In this document: positions 24,417 through 35,870 of the stretch, piece after piece
Layout: the number at the start of each line of letters is the position of its first letter
How positions within the stretch are numbered: position 1 is the stretch's first letter
Origin: Gibbula magus
Taxonomy: Eukaryota > Mollusca > Gastropoda > Trochida > Trochidae
DNA length: 64,000 nt
Reading direction: 5' to 3'
NCBI GenBank assembly: GCA_936450465.1
Contig: OW388304.1
Coordinates: 6,516,700 to 6,580,699, forward strand
Made by a program: the position numbers and the translations under genes
Notes under the pieces: model-generated
Told to the model about the DNA's origin: nothing
What the model saw: only the letters and a program-made list of their open reading frames with translations
Databases searched by the model: none

Positions 24417-24615
24417 CAAGGCTTAACTCGCGCCAATCACAATTACTGGCTAATTTTAAAGCCTTGCCGCTTCTCGTCTTCTTTCCTGTGTTAATGTAGC
24501 GAAGTGCATTCAATATTCTAGGTGCAGCGCCACGCTACACTAACACAGGAAAGTAAATGAAATGCGACAAGTTTTAAATTAGCCAATGATGGAGACTGGC
24601 ACGAGTTTTGCCTTG
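24417..24615. mobile_element. MITE family M2, diverged copy
   Basis: Ends CAAGGC...GCCTTG with inverted ACTGGC/GCCAAT-type subterminal words. It matches the better-preserved copy at 45873-46095 in 'gccttgc', 'ttactggct' and 'gactggca'. The centre also contains an inverted pair, 'ttcctgtgttaatgtagc' and 'gctacactaacacaggaa'. No clear target duplication is found for this copy. Confidence 0.65.
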
Positions 24616-24648
24616 TGAAGGGAAATTGGCCTTGATGATTTCACCTAC

Positions 24649-26018
24649 CTTCAATCTTCTGAATCCGCCCATGAAGGGGCACCGAGAATATGCGGACATA
24701 CCACTGTATGGAGTGCTCAATATCACGGAACCGCTCTGCTGTGGACACAGACACTGTATCATTGACAACTGAATGATGTATGGGATATATCTCTATTGTA
24801 TCAAATTGGTTATATGCAGTGTTACCCAACTCCGCTCTTTATACTAAACTCACGAGCAAAAGAAACGCCCACCATATAAAATGCAAGATATTTCAAACCC
24901 CTGGCGATAAATACTACTGAAACAGCATTACATCATGTCTCTAGAACCCAACTTTACTAAATATGATTTTTCAAAACATTGTCTGTTCATATTTCTGAGA
25001 AACACACGTTATAAGAAATTGTCGTTTTGGAATCTCGATCCCTATAGTCCCTAACGAAACAAGATGGCTTGTTTTGTGACGTCCTACAGTAATGATGCGT
25101 CAACTAGTTTAAATTCAAGAAGGTTATTTATCTCGACACCATATTTTATTAATACAATTTCTACTTTAAATGTTTTAAACTTAAATACCAAACATTGTGG
25201 CAAAAAAACAAACAAGCGAGCTCAGCACCCCAAGTGAAAAGAAATAAAATATCATGAATATCTGATGTATGAAATTGTGAGTACATGTAAGTAAAAAAAC
25301 AAGTGTCTATCAAATACATTCAATATCTACCTTCTCTAACATACTCTCTTAAACTGTGGGGGCGTTTCTTTCGCACGTGAGTATATAACATATATAAGGA
25401 CTGCCCAATTTCAGACACTCGTAATTAATGTTTCATGTCTTATCATTCTTATATATTTTTACCGGTGTATTCGTCTTATCACGAAATGTGTAAATGTTTG
25501 TCAAGTGGACAAATGGAGTTACTGCAATAAACCCCGAAACAGCACGTGGTCATGTGAAAGCGTGTTGTATGGTATACTGGATTTATTATATAAGTGTAAA
25601 CATTCAAATAAACAGAACAGTCACTTCGTTACCAATAATATACAACTAAAACATACATCCTGGCTAAATATCTCAAACAAAACCAAGTTTATCAATATGT
25701 TTATATCTACATATAGTACCTACCGACATATGCATTGTCTGCAACAAGCGCGAACCCGAAGTACGCCGTTATAACGAGGACCAACACCGCCGCGGAGACA
25801 CGAGTTTTGGGTCCAGTCCTACGCTTCAATTCGTTCAACAACTTTTTAAGATTGTCAAGCGTGACGTCATAATTTTCGCCCGGGAGAGTAATATTCATTG
25901 CTTTTTCAGAACACCTTTCGATTGTTTCATCGCTGAATCCCCATTCATTCCCGAGTCTGCGAATATCTTGAACATTTTCCTTTAAGAAGAGAAGACATTC
26001 GTCCGGCGTTGAACTCAT
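24649..26018 (-). CDS. Unit C: two 5' exons of a putative type II membrane protein
   Basis: Exon 1 runs from ATG 26018 to 25724 (98 codons plus one base) and is followed by a GTAGGT donor. It encodes an N-terminal helix 'DIRRLGNEWGFSDETIERC' closely matching unit A, a basic linker, and a membrane segment at residues about 74-93. Exon 2 is proposed at 24768-24649 (120 bp, phase 1 at both ends), after a CATCATTCAG acceptor and before a GTAGGT donor. It encodes a segment ending 'YVRIFSVPLHGRIQKIE', which aligns with the ends of A ('IRLVGVPLQHRFRIE') and B ('ARLLALPLHSTFGLS'). The combined 138 codons plus one base matches A's 134 plus one. So C has an intron where A and B have continuous coding sequence. 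Other in-phase acceptors inside exon 2 are possible. Family not recognised; downstream exons not found. Confidence 0.6.
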
Positions 26019-26068
26019 TGTTACACGTGTATGTGTGCGATGTTTGAAATGGAGTTGCAGGATATCGG

Positions 26069-26076
26069 TTATATAT
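26069..26076 (-). promoter_or_regulatory. TATA box of unit C
   Basis: ATATATAA on the minus strand about 50 bp before the ATG of unit C. Confidence 0.4.
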
Positions 26077-26404
26077 CACTGCTAGACCATTACAACAGAT
26101 GGCAGTATCACCTGTCTGGTGATATATACACGCATGTTGCAAGCATTAATCACTTCGTTTGGGGATTGCTGGTAGCAAGTTGTGTAAATGGACATAGACA
26201 CGGTCCAAATCTATATTCAATGATTAAAGTGTATTAATTGCAGAATGTGCCAATACGTGACACTCTGGCGAGGAGTGTGGGATTCGAACCTTGTATACCT
26301 TGTAAATGTTCGAGATTCTCTGTAGATTTGTATTTTTCTTGTATTTCAAGATAACCACATTTAAAATTTCTTGTTTACCTCTGTTAAGGTGTTACTTTTC
26401 CAGT

Positions 26405-26640
26405 AAGTCAGGTTAAAGGGATGGTTCTATCGGTTCCATCATTGTGCCATCTTTAAAAACTCTTCTCTGAGTCTTTAGGTTTCGTTACATCAGTCAGATC
26501 ACTTGAACTACCTTCGAGTGGCCATTTTAATGTGAACACATTTAAAAATAGGAAAATAGACTCGGATGGCTTAACCGAGCGTCTTAAGCCTATTCTGGAC
26601 AGTGTCCATTGTTGGCGCTTGTTGTATTCCAGTGGGAAGT
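26405..26640. mobile_element. MITE family M1, internal fragment
   Basis: Matches the interior of the 49831-50378 copy, including 'catcagtcagatcactt' and the core 'cgagtggccattttaatg'. The ends are missing. Confidence 0.6.
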
Positions 26641-26644
26641 TCAT

Positions 26645-28050
26645 TCCACGATACAGAAGCTGCAGCTAAAAAAAACCTTTCTCCCAATTTGGTGATGGGT
26701 CTGGGGACGACAAGATCATTATTAGCCGTGTTGGATCGGAGAGTTCTATTGAATATTGTGTAGGAAATAAGACACCTTAAATACTCGGGAGAAGAAGGAT
26801 CATAAAGCAGAACGGACTATGTGAGAGACAAAAAGTGTGTAGGTGAATCGTTGCCGCACTGCCATGGCAGCCAGTGTTATTCACGCAAGATAGGTGTGAT
26901 CTCACAGTGCTTCCTTGAACCAGTAATCAGACGAGCAGAACTAATTGTTCTGGAGATATTATAGGAGTTTGATTTTTGAGCTTGATGTTCCGTAAAGCAG
27001 TGGAATGCATAATCAAGCCGAGAAATAATACATGCTTGCACTAGGGATTTCAAACAGTCTACAGTCAGATATTTCTTGATATTACCATTATTATATAGTG
27101 TAAAGGCAGAAAGACACATAACGACAGACGTACATATCTTAAACGAGCTTCATCAGATAAGGATGGATAAACAATTACACCACGATTTCGCACAGATGAA
27201 CTGGGATTGACGGAGCTATATATCACCGAAGGTTTTACTTTGAGTCGTTGGTGCTCGGTTTTTCACCATTCGTGATTCATTGAGAAAGTTGGATTTAACC
27301 CATGCAGGAACGCACATCTGAGATTCAGGTCTCCATTTGACCTGTTCTATCCGTTAACAGAGAGGCCTTTGCACTAACATACATTTGGTTGTCCACCGCA
27401 TAGCTCTTGAAGGGAACGGCATGACTTCTGATAACTTCACCAAGAGGAGGTATGTACACCGTGAACAACATGGGGCCAAGCATGGAACCTTGCGGTACAC
27501 CGTATTGCATCTTAGACACAGGTGACCTATGGTCATCAACTTGCATTTGAAGGTAGCGATGTCCTAGGTATGAGCGTAACCACTCTAAAGCGGTACCAGT
27601 GATGCCATTCTCTGAAGAAGGATGCTGTGATAATGTATCAAAAGCAGCGGACATATCAAGGAGCACCAGCAGCAGTAGCTCATGCTTCTCAAGGCTCTTA
27701 GCTATGTCATTTTGCACACACAGAAGGGCTCTCTCAGTACTACGTTTGTGTGTGTAGCCAGACTGGAATACCTTTAGAGATCATTGTTTTTTTAGATGTG
27801 CTTTATGCCTAAAACATTAAAAGCAATGCCTTTTTCAGGTCTTTGTTTTTTTTTTATTACAGAGTTGTCTAGTGAAGGTTTCTTCAGTAGTGGGGTTACT
27901 GGGGTCAGTTTGTACTTTGCTGGCACGCTGCCATTGCCCAGGGACGAGTTCAGAAGGTAGGTAACAGCTGGAACCAGAGATTCACAGCCGGCTTTAAATA
28001 TTGTTGTTGGTAAAGTGTCAAGAGCACATGACTTGTAAGGTGATTTTTTA
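26645..28050 (-). pseudogene. Decayed non-LTR retrotransposon (CR1/L2-like), RT region
   Basis: Read on the minus strand from about 28050 to 26650. First comes the RT N-terminal part ('SCALDTLPTTIFKAGCESL', 'VPAKYKLTPVTPLLKK'). The palm region at 27717-27325 follows, with 'LLDMSAAFDTL', 'GVPQGSMLGPMLF' and 'YAVDNQMYVS', where the canonical YADD is changed to YAVD. Then comes the C-terminal region near 27119-26877, with 'SRLDYAFHC' and 'EITPILRE'. Frames are broken between these blocks and a residue group is missing after AAFDTLS, so the element is dead. It encoded a reverse transcriptase for LINE copying. Confidence 0.9.
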
Positions 28051-28373
28051 ACATTCGGATATTTTCTTAAATACTCGTTTTTGATTTGCTAACGGTCGTT
28101 ACGTTTTTTTCTTTTGTGCCCTGTCAGTCTCACCCCGCTTCCATAGTAACAGCTCTAAGCTAAGAGCCTGTTACACGTCCCATCCATGATCAGGCTTTGC
28201 GGCACATGCCAGCCGAGACGGATGACGCCATTGTGTTTACGTTTAGGGTCAAGGTCATTCAAACGATATCAGCTGATCAGTCACTGGCAGTCAAAACGCA
28301 ATAACTATTATAATACTGACAATACAATATATTGACATGACAGAAAGATAAATTCGTTGTATACTTCTCAGTC

Positions 28374-28521
28374 GGGTAATACGGTCTCATGTACCATCTT
28401 TGTACCAGTGTCATCCCTCGCCTGAAGGCTCGGGGGACACTGGTACAAAGATGGTACATGAGACCGTATGAAGGCGAGGGGTGACACTGGTACAAACATG
28501 GTACACGAGACCGTATTACCC
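28374..28521. repeat. Fold-back palindrome with a third internal copy
   Basis: The left arm (28374-28423) and right arm (28472-28521) are 50-bp inverted repeats with about three mismatches. The 48-bp spacer holds another right-arm-oriented copy (28426-28469). The shared core reads ACTGGTACAAAGATGGTAC. The minus-strand open frame across it is a by-product. Confidence 0.95.
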
Positions 28522-29377
28522 TCGTGTGAATCATACAACATACAAGGACGGAGAGCTTGGTACCAGTGGGTGGTTTAATTGTCATGACTCAGTGCTGTAA
28601 AATTATTGTCAAGAAAGTTGAAGCAAATTCCCAGCCCTTCCTCCACATCCAGAATGGCATCCAGAATGTTGGGGATTACATTACCCATAAGGCGTCCATA
28701 CCTGTACACGTGCACACCACTTATAACTTGCAATCTGTATTACCCATTTGAATTGCGTAAAAAAGGCTCGAGACGACAAGCTACAGACTGATTGAAATTA
28801 TTTGAACTGGAATTAGCACATTTGGTATTTTGGCACACATAAAAGCCAATTAAAATATTTTAAAAAAACACTTAATGTTCCTTTAAACTAGTGTCTTCGC
28901 CACCTTTAAAAGTGAGGTGCTGTCTCTCAAACGTTTTATATAAAGTATTGTTGTAATTTGAATACAGCCATTTAGATAGTTTGTGTAGGCCTACTGTTCA
29001 TTTTGAATTTCAAGTACAAACACCAAAACGTATTCTTTGAAGAAAAAGGACACAGATTACATCGTTATTCACATCTCAAATTTGCAAAACGCTTGTCAAA
29101 GAAACGTATCGTATGCCAACACATTACAACTGATTAAGAACAGGCAGAGGACCTATTTTAACGATATATAGCATATACGTCAGGGCAAAAGTTACGCAAC
29201 ACTGAATTATTTTTACTGGTAAAAGCTTCTGATAAGATGAAACAATATGTTTAGTTATTATTATTTAATGCCATGTAACATAATTATTCTGGTCATCCAC
29301 CGGCGTAAACATGATTGATACTAATTGCAATTTATTGATTAAATATCAATTGAGAATGATACATTTTAAAGGTTTAA
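28522..29377. other. Intergenic, nothing recognised
   Basis: AT-rich with no supported gene. Confidence 0.5.
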
Positions 29378-31046
29378 AGGATAGATGAAATGACATATCG
29401 TCCAAATCGGATTCATTAAAATGGGATGTCAATTTGACAATTGCTCGATTTTAAATTTCTGAAATCGGTCCATAAATTACTTATATACGGTTTTTTAAAA
29501 AACCGCCTTATTTTGCCCCGGCGACCAGAATGAAAGTCTGCGGGGGTGTGGCCCCTGAAGGGGTGACTTCTGTGACGTATCAGGAGGAATCTGATTTTCG
29601 GCGATAGTCATAATTCAACGTAATTTCGCAACATTTTGATTGTTAATTTCACAAAGAAATCTTCAATAAACCAACTTAAATTTCCCATATATCGAATGTT
29701 TAGATATCCAACTAGGTAATTCCGCAGATGACAATTACACAACAAATGTAGAAGCGAGCACAGCTCACATACCCCCGCTGATTACAATTAATATATTTCC
29801 ATGACAGTATTCAGAACAACTCATTGATAATGTACAATGTTTGAAAAAAATGTGATTACAATTAATATATTTCCATGACAGTAACAACAAAATTAACAAT
29901 TCAAATGACAAAGACATTTGTATAGAGTTTGGTAAAGCTTGTGAGTATAGTTTTGTATATGCTCGAGAGAAAATTACTTCCTTACCATGTTTCCATGGAA
30001 ACCGCCCAAAAAGAAAATTTAAAAATAGGTCTTACCCTCAAAGGGCACAACTAGGGATCATGGTTGACATGTGTATGAAGTTTGATGAACCTAGCATGCT
30101 CCGCACAAAATGACTTCCTAAAAGAGTCACTTTTTAGACACGTTTCCATGGAAACCGCAAATATTAAAATTCAGAAATAGTTCTAACCCTCAAAAGGCAC
30201 AACTAGGGATCATGGTTGACATTTGTATGAAGTTTGATGAAGCTAGCATGCATAGTTTTGGAGATCTGCTCCGCACACAATGACTTCCTCAAAGAGTCAC
30301 TTTTTAGTACTTTTTAGTCACGTTTCCATGGAAACCGCAAAAATTAAAATTCAGAAATAGTTCTAACCCTCAAAAGGCACAACAAGGGATCATGGTTGAC
30401 ATGTGAATGAAGTTTGATGAACCTAGCATGCATAGTTTTGGAGATCTGCTCCGCACAAAATGACTTCCTCAAAGAGTCATTTTTTAGTCACGTTTCCATG
30501 GAAACCGAAAAAAATGAAATTCAGAAATAGTTCTAACCCTCAAAAGGCACAACTAGGGATCATGGTTGACATGTGTATGAAGTTTGGTGATGCTAACATG
30601 TATAGTTTGGGAGATCTTCGCACAAAGTTTTGGGACGTACGGACGGACAGACGGACGGACGGAAAGAATGAACGCTGCTATATACCCCCGCTTACGCTGT
30701 AAGGCGGGGGTATAATTATTACATAAACATGTCTTTTTGGGGATGCAATACACCTCAAAAATTCATTTAGCGGCAGTGATAATCATCATTAATTAATTAA
30801 CGAGACTAGGCGGAGTAGCTGTCTAGCCGGCCCCGTCTGTCGCTTATCACAGTCACGTCTCAGTGAGCATTTACAAAATGAATCGCCCAACTGATTGCGC
30901 TAGTGTTAAAATGGGTGAATAAAAATCTTTTAATTATCAATTGCAAGTGTATATTGTCTCGATTTTATGCTCAATTGATTCCGATGTACAATATACGTAG
31001 AGGTAATCATCTGTCATTTTTGAGAAAAATGCATTTCATCAGATCT
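29378..31046. mobile_element. TTAA-flanked MITE (family M3), copy 1, interrupted
   Basis: Flanked by TTAA on both sides (29374-29377 and 31047-31050). The ends are imperfect inverted repeats sharing GATGAAATG. It aligns with 35971-36652 end to end except for an insertion at about 29743-30716, which is the X-box array element. TTAA targeting suggests a piggyBac-like mobiliser. Another copy lies at 34105-34785. Confidence 0.75.
29743..30716 (+). mobile_element. X-box tandem-array element (R4), copy 1
   Basis: Inserted inside the M3 MITE. The 5' part is 'gtagaagcgagcacagct' plus 'gattacaattaatatattt'. Next come four units of about 154-179 bp, each starting with or containing the 14-bp palindrome GTTTCCATGGAAAC (near 29989, 30143, 30322, 30492). 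A GGACGGACAGACGGACGG run follows. The 3' end is a hairpin TATACCCCCGCTTAC / TAAGGCGGGGGTATA (30681-30714). A second copy in opposite orientation lies at 41316-42481. Confidence 0.85.
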
Positions 31047-31049
31047 TTA

Positions 31050-31375
31050 AAGGCGCTGTAGCACGTTTTTCTTAATGACATAAAGTGATCTCCCAAAAAT
31101 ATAAATACGTGTTACCAATGTCTAAATAATACTCCTGTATCAATCAAACGAGTCCATTTCCCATCGAGCGGCCATTTTAATATATCCACATTAAAATGGC
31201 CGCTCGAAGGTAGTTCAAGTGGTATGACTGATGTAGCGATACCTAACCACTCACGGTTTAGTTTTAAATATGGTACAATGATGAAATGGTCAACCATCAA
31301 CTGATGTTTGAACTTTCAAATTCGCATTAAACCTACACATCTCACACTGAAGAGTTCCACACTACTGTTGCTTTT
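31050..31375 (-). mobile_element. MITE family M1, truncated copy
   Basis: Begins AAGGCGCTGTAGCACGTTTT, directly abutting the TTAA end of the M3 copy. It contains the near-perfect internal palindrome 'cgagcggccattttaat' / 'attaaaatggccgctcg' (31162-31207). It aligns in inverted orientation with 49831-50378 and is cut off at its right end. Confidence 0.7.
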
Positions 31376-34104
31376 TACGTCGCACCATTCGAAAACGGAT
31401 AACCATTTTTTGGATACGGCGTATCGGGTCATCTAATGAAATTGTTTTTTTCCAATTTACGTACCAATAGCCTATATTGTATAAAACTTTAATAATAAAT
31501 GACATATGGTGTACACAATCTCATTTAAATCGTGCAGATCGAACGTAATACGCGAACCTCGCTGCGTTTCTTTTCCGAGAACTGCACCATAAAGGTGACC
31601 TTTTATTGCAACCAATCAGTGACGAGGCTAGAAAGAACCCGACCGGCTTCTGTTGACAAACGAAAAAACGCCAATGCTATTTGAAGCAGGTCTCCGATTG
31701 GCTGAATTTACTGAAGCTGAAAATTTAAGTCAAAGTGAAGTTCACCTGACATGGTCGATTGCGATTGTGCTTAGTATGTAAGCTAGATATAGCATTGAAG
31801 ATGAATTTCATTTTGTCATGGTTTGTCCAGCCATTCACGACTTGAGATCTAAATATTTGCCGCTTGTGTGTACGCAATATGGTTTAAAAATAGTTTCATT
31901 AATTTAATGGCATCATGCAATACAAATAATTATTTCACTTAAGCTCTTAATCCACCATGAACTCCGTCTGAGGAGCCAATTGTTGTAAAGGTGTCCAACC
32001 TGCTCACTGTTATACCTGTATATGGGCCGGAGGCCACACGTACCGAAATAAAGAATTGATTGAAAACGGGTCACCCATCCAGCTAGTCGCTAAGTGTTGC
32101 TGAACTTCACTGATATCGGTCAAGTGAGCTAAGCACAGGAGGCTGCATAGCACGTGCCACCATAGATATATAACACGTTAAACGTGTAGAGTTATCCCGA
32201 ATGTTAGAGACAGAAAGATAGACAGACATATTTCTATATTGGGAGTCACACCTCAATTAATTTAATAAAATACATCCGAGATTTCCGGCTCGGTTATCAT
32301 CACGCTTCATTCATAAAGAGCAGTCCACCGGAGTCCAGACCCCTTCAGTTTAACCCTTACGGCGCCACTGGACCGTACATGGTACCTCATTAACAAAATT
32401 ACATAAATAACTTTGTTGATAGCTGCACGTGTCAGTTCTGATTTGAAGTTATGAAAAGGGTTTATTTGAAAATCATGCAAGTTAACTAAGTCAGAGTTCA
32501 AACAAATAAATCGGACATTTCTTATAATTGATTATATTTTGTCAGGAACTATCCTATATTATATGTTTATATAGTAAGTTGTGTTTTTCATTTCGCGAAC
32601 TGCCATGTACTGATCTTGATATGATTTCTGCCAATAACTGCGCTCTTTGTACCGTTCGAAGGCCGTCTAATTAGTTTCGGCCTCCAGGAAACTATCCTCG
32701 TTAATAAGTGACAGAACGGAAAGGTACCACTAATCGATAAATCTTTGGAAACATCTTAGTGCTTTTGAATTAAAATACATGAATAGAATAATTCCCTTAC
32801 ACAAATGGACAGTTATGTTAAGCAGTATTGTGGTAATACAGACATATAATGTAACAACTACAATAACTTTAAACAAAATCTATGTTATCGACTGGGAGTT
32901 ACGGAGCAGTCATAAACAAACATGGCGGCCGCACGATGAAAGGCCACACACCCTTTCAATAGAAGACAATTACAGAAGCACATGGCTCTAGAGGAAAGGT
33001 AAGGGCGTGTTTGTGTACACAAAAATAGACGATGCAACAACTGATGCGGTAATCACGTCTACGTGGAAACAATCAGAGCCTTCTTAATGAAATGTTCATG
33101 CGCTTATCGAGATTTTTGTAAACACGGACGGGGCAGCTTGCAACCCAGTGGCTTCATCGCGATCTTGGACCATCGTGTCGTCTTACAGCGACTAAACTAC
33201 AACACCAGGGCAAGAGCAGACTGGACTGCTTATTAATGCATAGATTTTATTGGGTTAACATCTTTAGTCTTTGTTGTCAGTACACGCACAAGCCTGGATG
33301 TGCATGGGTTTTAAACACGGAACACGGCCCGTGAACGAACGAGGCTTGAGAACGAACGCCGTCTAATTATCGCCGACCGACCGATAAACGGAACACGATC
33401 TGCCCTTGCGCTGCCGGCGTCGCGCTAGCTGGCAGGCTATGTGGAGAAAATACACACTCCCTGACCTAAAGACTGCAACGTGTAGGGAGCAAGGGACGTT
33501 ATACCTCACTGTTGAACAATTAAAGGGACGATTCAATTGCACATGCTGAAGTTTTTAAGTAAGAATCAAATTGTTAAGGTTTGACTGGCTGAACACTGCC
33601 AGGAAGAATGATTAAATATCAGGAATATGACCTGATGCTATTTATAGATTTCTCCACTGGGTTGTAATGGGCTGTTATCATTAGCGCTGTAGGAAACTGC
33701 GTGTAGCTTCCAGGAAGTCTTTATGGCAGACTAGAATATAGTGCAGAACATCGCTAATGACGGTTGTTTTCTCTATGTATCCAAATACATGCATTTCCAT
33801 TTTTTGACATAGGATTTTAAAAAGTATTTCATTTGTGACTAATTTATTTTCTTTATTTGCAAAAAGAGAATCGTATGTATGATAATCGGTAACTGCAACA
33901 TGCAACGAAAATATATCGTCATCGGTCAATTATCAACTTTGTTAAATACGTATACTAATTTCTCTTGAAGCATGATAGTAAAGATTTGTGATCAAATAAG
34001 TGTCGTAAAAATATTGTTCGTATTCGTAATGCAGGTGAACAAGCATAGATGGGAAGCTATTAAATTTCAACTCACAAGTTTGAGGTTCAAGAACACAAGG
34101 TCAC
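31376..34104. other. Intergenic with a CpG-richer stretch at about 32920-33480
   Basis: No gene recognised. 32920-33480 is richer in CpG than its surroundings and contains ATGGCGGCCGC, which resembles a YY1-type motif near start sites. It could be a distant promoter or 5' exon region, but nothing ties it to a gene. Confidence 0.35.
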
Positions 34105-34785
34105 ATTCGGATTCATTAAAATGGGATGTCAATTTGACAATTGCTCGATTTTAAATTTCTGATTTCGGCCCATACATTACTTACCCGGTATATACAGCTT
34201 TTAAAAAAAGCGACTAATTTAGCCCTGGCGACCAGAATGAAAACCTGCAGGGGTGTAGCCCCTGAAGCGATGACTTCTGTGATGTCACTGGAGTAATTTG
34301 ATTATCAACGATTGTCGTAATTCAACATAATTTCACAACATTCTGATTGGTAATTTCACAAACAAATCTTCAATAAAACAACTTAAATTGTCCATATATG
34401 GAATGTTTAGATATCCAACTATGTAATTCCGCAGATGACACTTACATAATTATTGCATAAACATGTTTTTTTTTTTGAAATTTACCACACCTCATAAATT
34501 CATCTTGCTGTTGTGATAATTATCATTAATTAATTAATGAGGCGCCATGGATGCTAGCTGACGACCCTTGTCCGTGGTTAATCACAGTCACGCATCAATG
34601 ATAGATTGTCTCAAATCATTCCCTGTACTGATTGTTGCATTGTTAAAATGGTTAAATTAAAATCGTCTTAATAATCAATTGCAAGTGTATATTGTCTCGA
34701 TTTTATGCTAAATTGTTTCCGATATATATATTATATAATGTATGTAGAGGTAATAATCTGTCATTCTTGTGAAAAATGCATTACA
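34105..34785. mobile_element. TTAA MITE (M3), copy 2, ends missing
   Basis: Aligns with copies 1 and 3 from 'attcggattcattaaaatg' to 'gaaaaatgcatt'. The terminal bases and TTAA flanks are not preserved. Confidence 0.75.
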
Positions 34786-35589
34786 CGTGAACTTTAAGTA
34801 GATTGATTCATAACGATTGAAACATTGTTTCAGTTTTAAGTTAATTTGAAAATTTTAATGAACAATGTTTTGTACATCGAATAAATCAGGAAAAGTGTCA
34901 GCGAATATTATGAAATTGTATTTTTTTTGGGCTAAATTGCAGAAACAATAATTATACAATTAGAAACTTGTGAGTAATTCTACCCATGTAACCTTTGTGA
35001 AGTGAAGTGCTCTCTTGGCTAGAAATAGAGATTCCTGATAGGTTGCAATGAGTGTTAATTGCGCAGTCCGCTATGTTTCAAACTGAGAATTATTTTTGTT
35101 CTTAACCATTTAACAGACGTGAGTTCCTTCATCTTCAGACAGTAGTTACTCGGATAGGTAACTGAGAAGATTCTTATTTAGATAGAGATGAGGACAGTGT
35201 TGCCAATTTCACCGTTTTTGCTAGAAACAAGAAATATGGCCCACTTGTAACAGTAGTTACATGGGAATAAATGGCTATTGGCAGATAACAATCTACAGAA
35301 TGAATCACTGAATTGTCAGGCTATGGAACATACTTGTCAGTGGCCATCCTATCTCAGGGTATAACGTATACGTTCTACTCCACTTTCATACCTTGGGTGC
35401 AAAACCAGCTCAGACTTTAGTGAGGTGACGTATGGTCCAGCCAATCAAATAGTTTTCTTGCCATGGTTTGCTATAAAGTTAAGCCAATCACATAGAGCCT
35501 TTTAAAATGAAGTTTGCTTTCGCACCTCCGCTTGTCTTCCACAAAATGGCGACTACCTTTGATGAGCGAGCTGAAATCGACAAGTTTTT
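34786..35589. other. Intergenic; promoter-like words at 35430-35585
   Basis: Two CCAAT boxes (CCAATCAA near 35439, CCAATCAC near 35483) precede ATGGCGACTACC near 35545. That opens a short frame 'MATTFDERAEIDKFF' which runs straight into repeat R1. It may be a start exon interrupted by the repeat, or chance. Confidence 0.25.
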
Positions 35590-35870
35590 TCCTGAAACGC
35601 CTGATGGCATTACGGCATGGCATGGTGTCCGCCGTCTGTCCATCCGTCTGTAAACTTTTCGCTTTTTTGTCTTCTCCAGAACCACTTGGTCTAATGAGCT
35701 GAAATTTTGTGTACAGGCTCCTTGGCCTATGGGAATTCTAAATTGTAAATATGATGACCCAAAATAGTGTCGCAAAATAGAGGTCACGAACTTAAAAACC
35801 TATTTTTATCATCTTCACCAGTACCAACAGGTCTAGAAAGTGAAATGTTGTGTACAGACTCCTTGGCCAA
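35590..35870 (+). repeat. Dispersed repeat family R1
   Basis: Contains 'ggcatggcatggtgtccg', a 'ccatccgtctg' run, then a unit with 'gagctgaaattttgtgtac' and 'ctccttggcc'. Confidence 0.75.

Noticed and set aside
26245..26300. GGATTCGAACC word suggesting another tRNA
   Set aside because: Only a B-box-like word; no A-box at proper distance and no cloverleaf.
30460..30702. 80-codon frame, nearly identical to one at 41331-41570 and related to 41713-41919
   Set aside because: Looks conserved, but only because it is read from units of the R4 repeat; units differ by frameshifts, and one end is a GGAC microsatellite.
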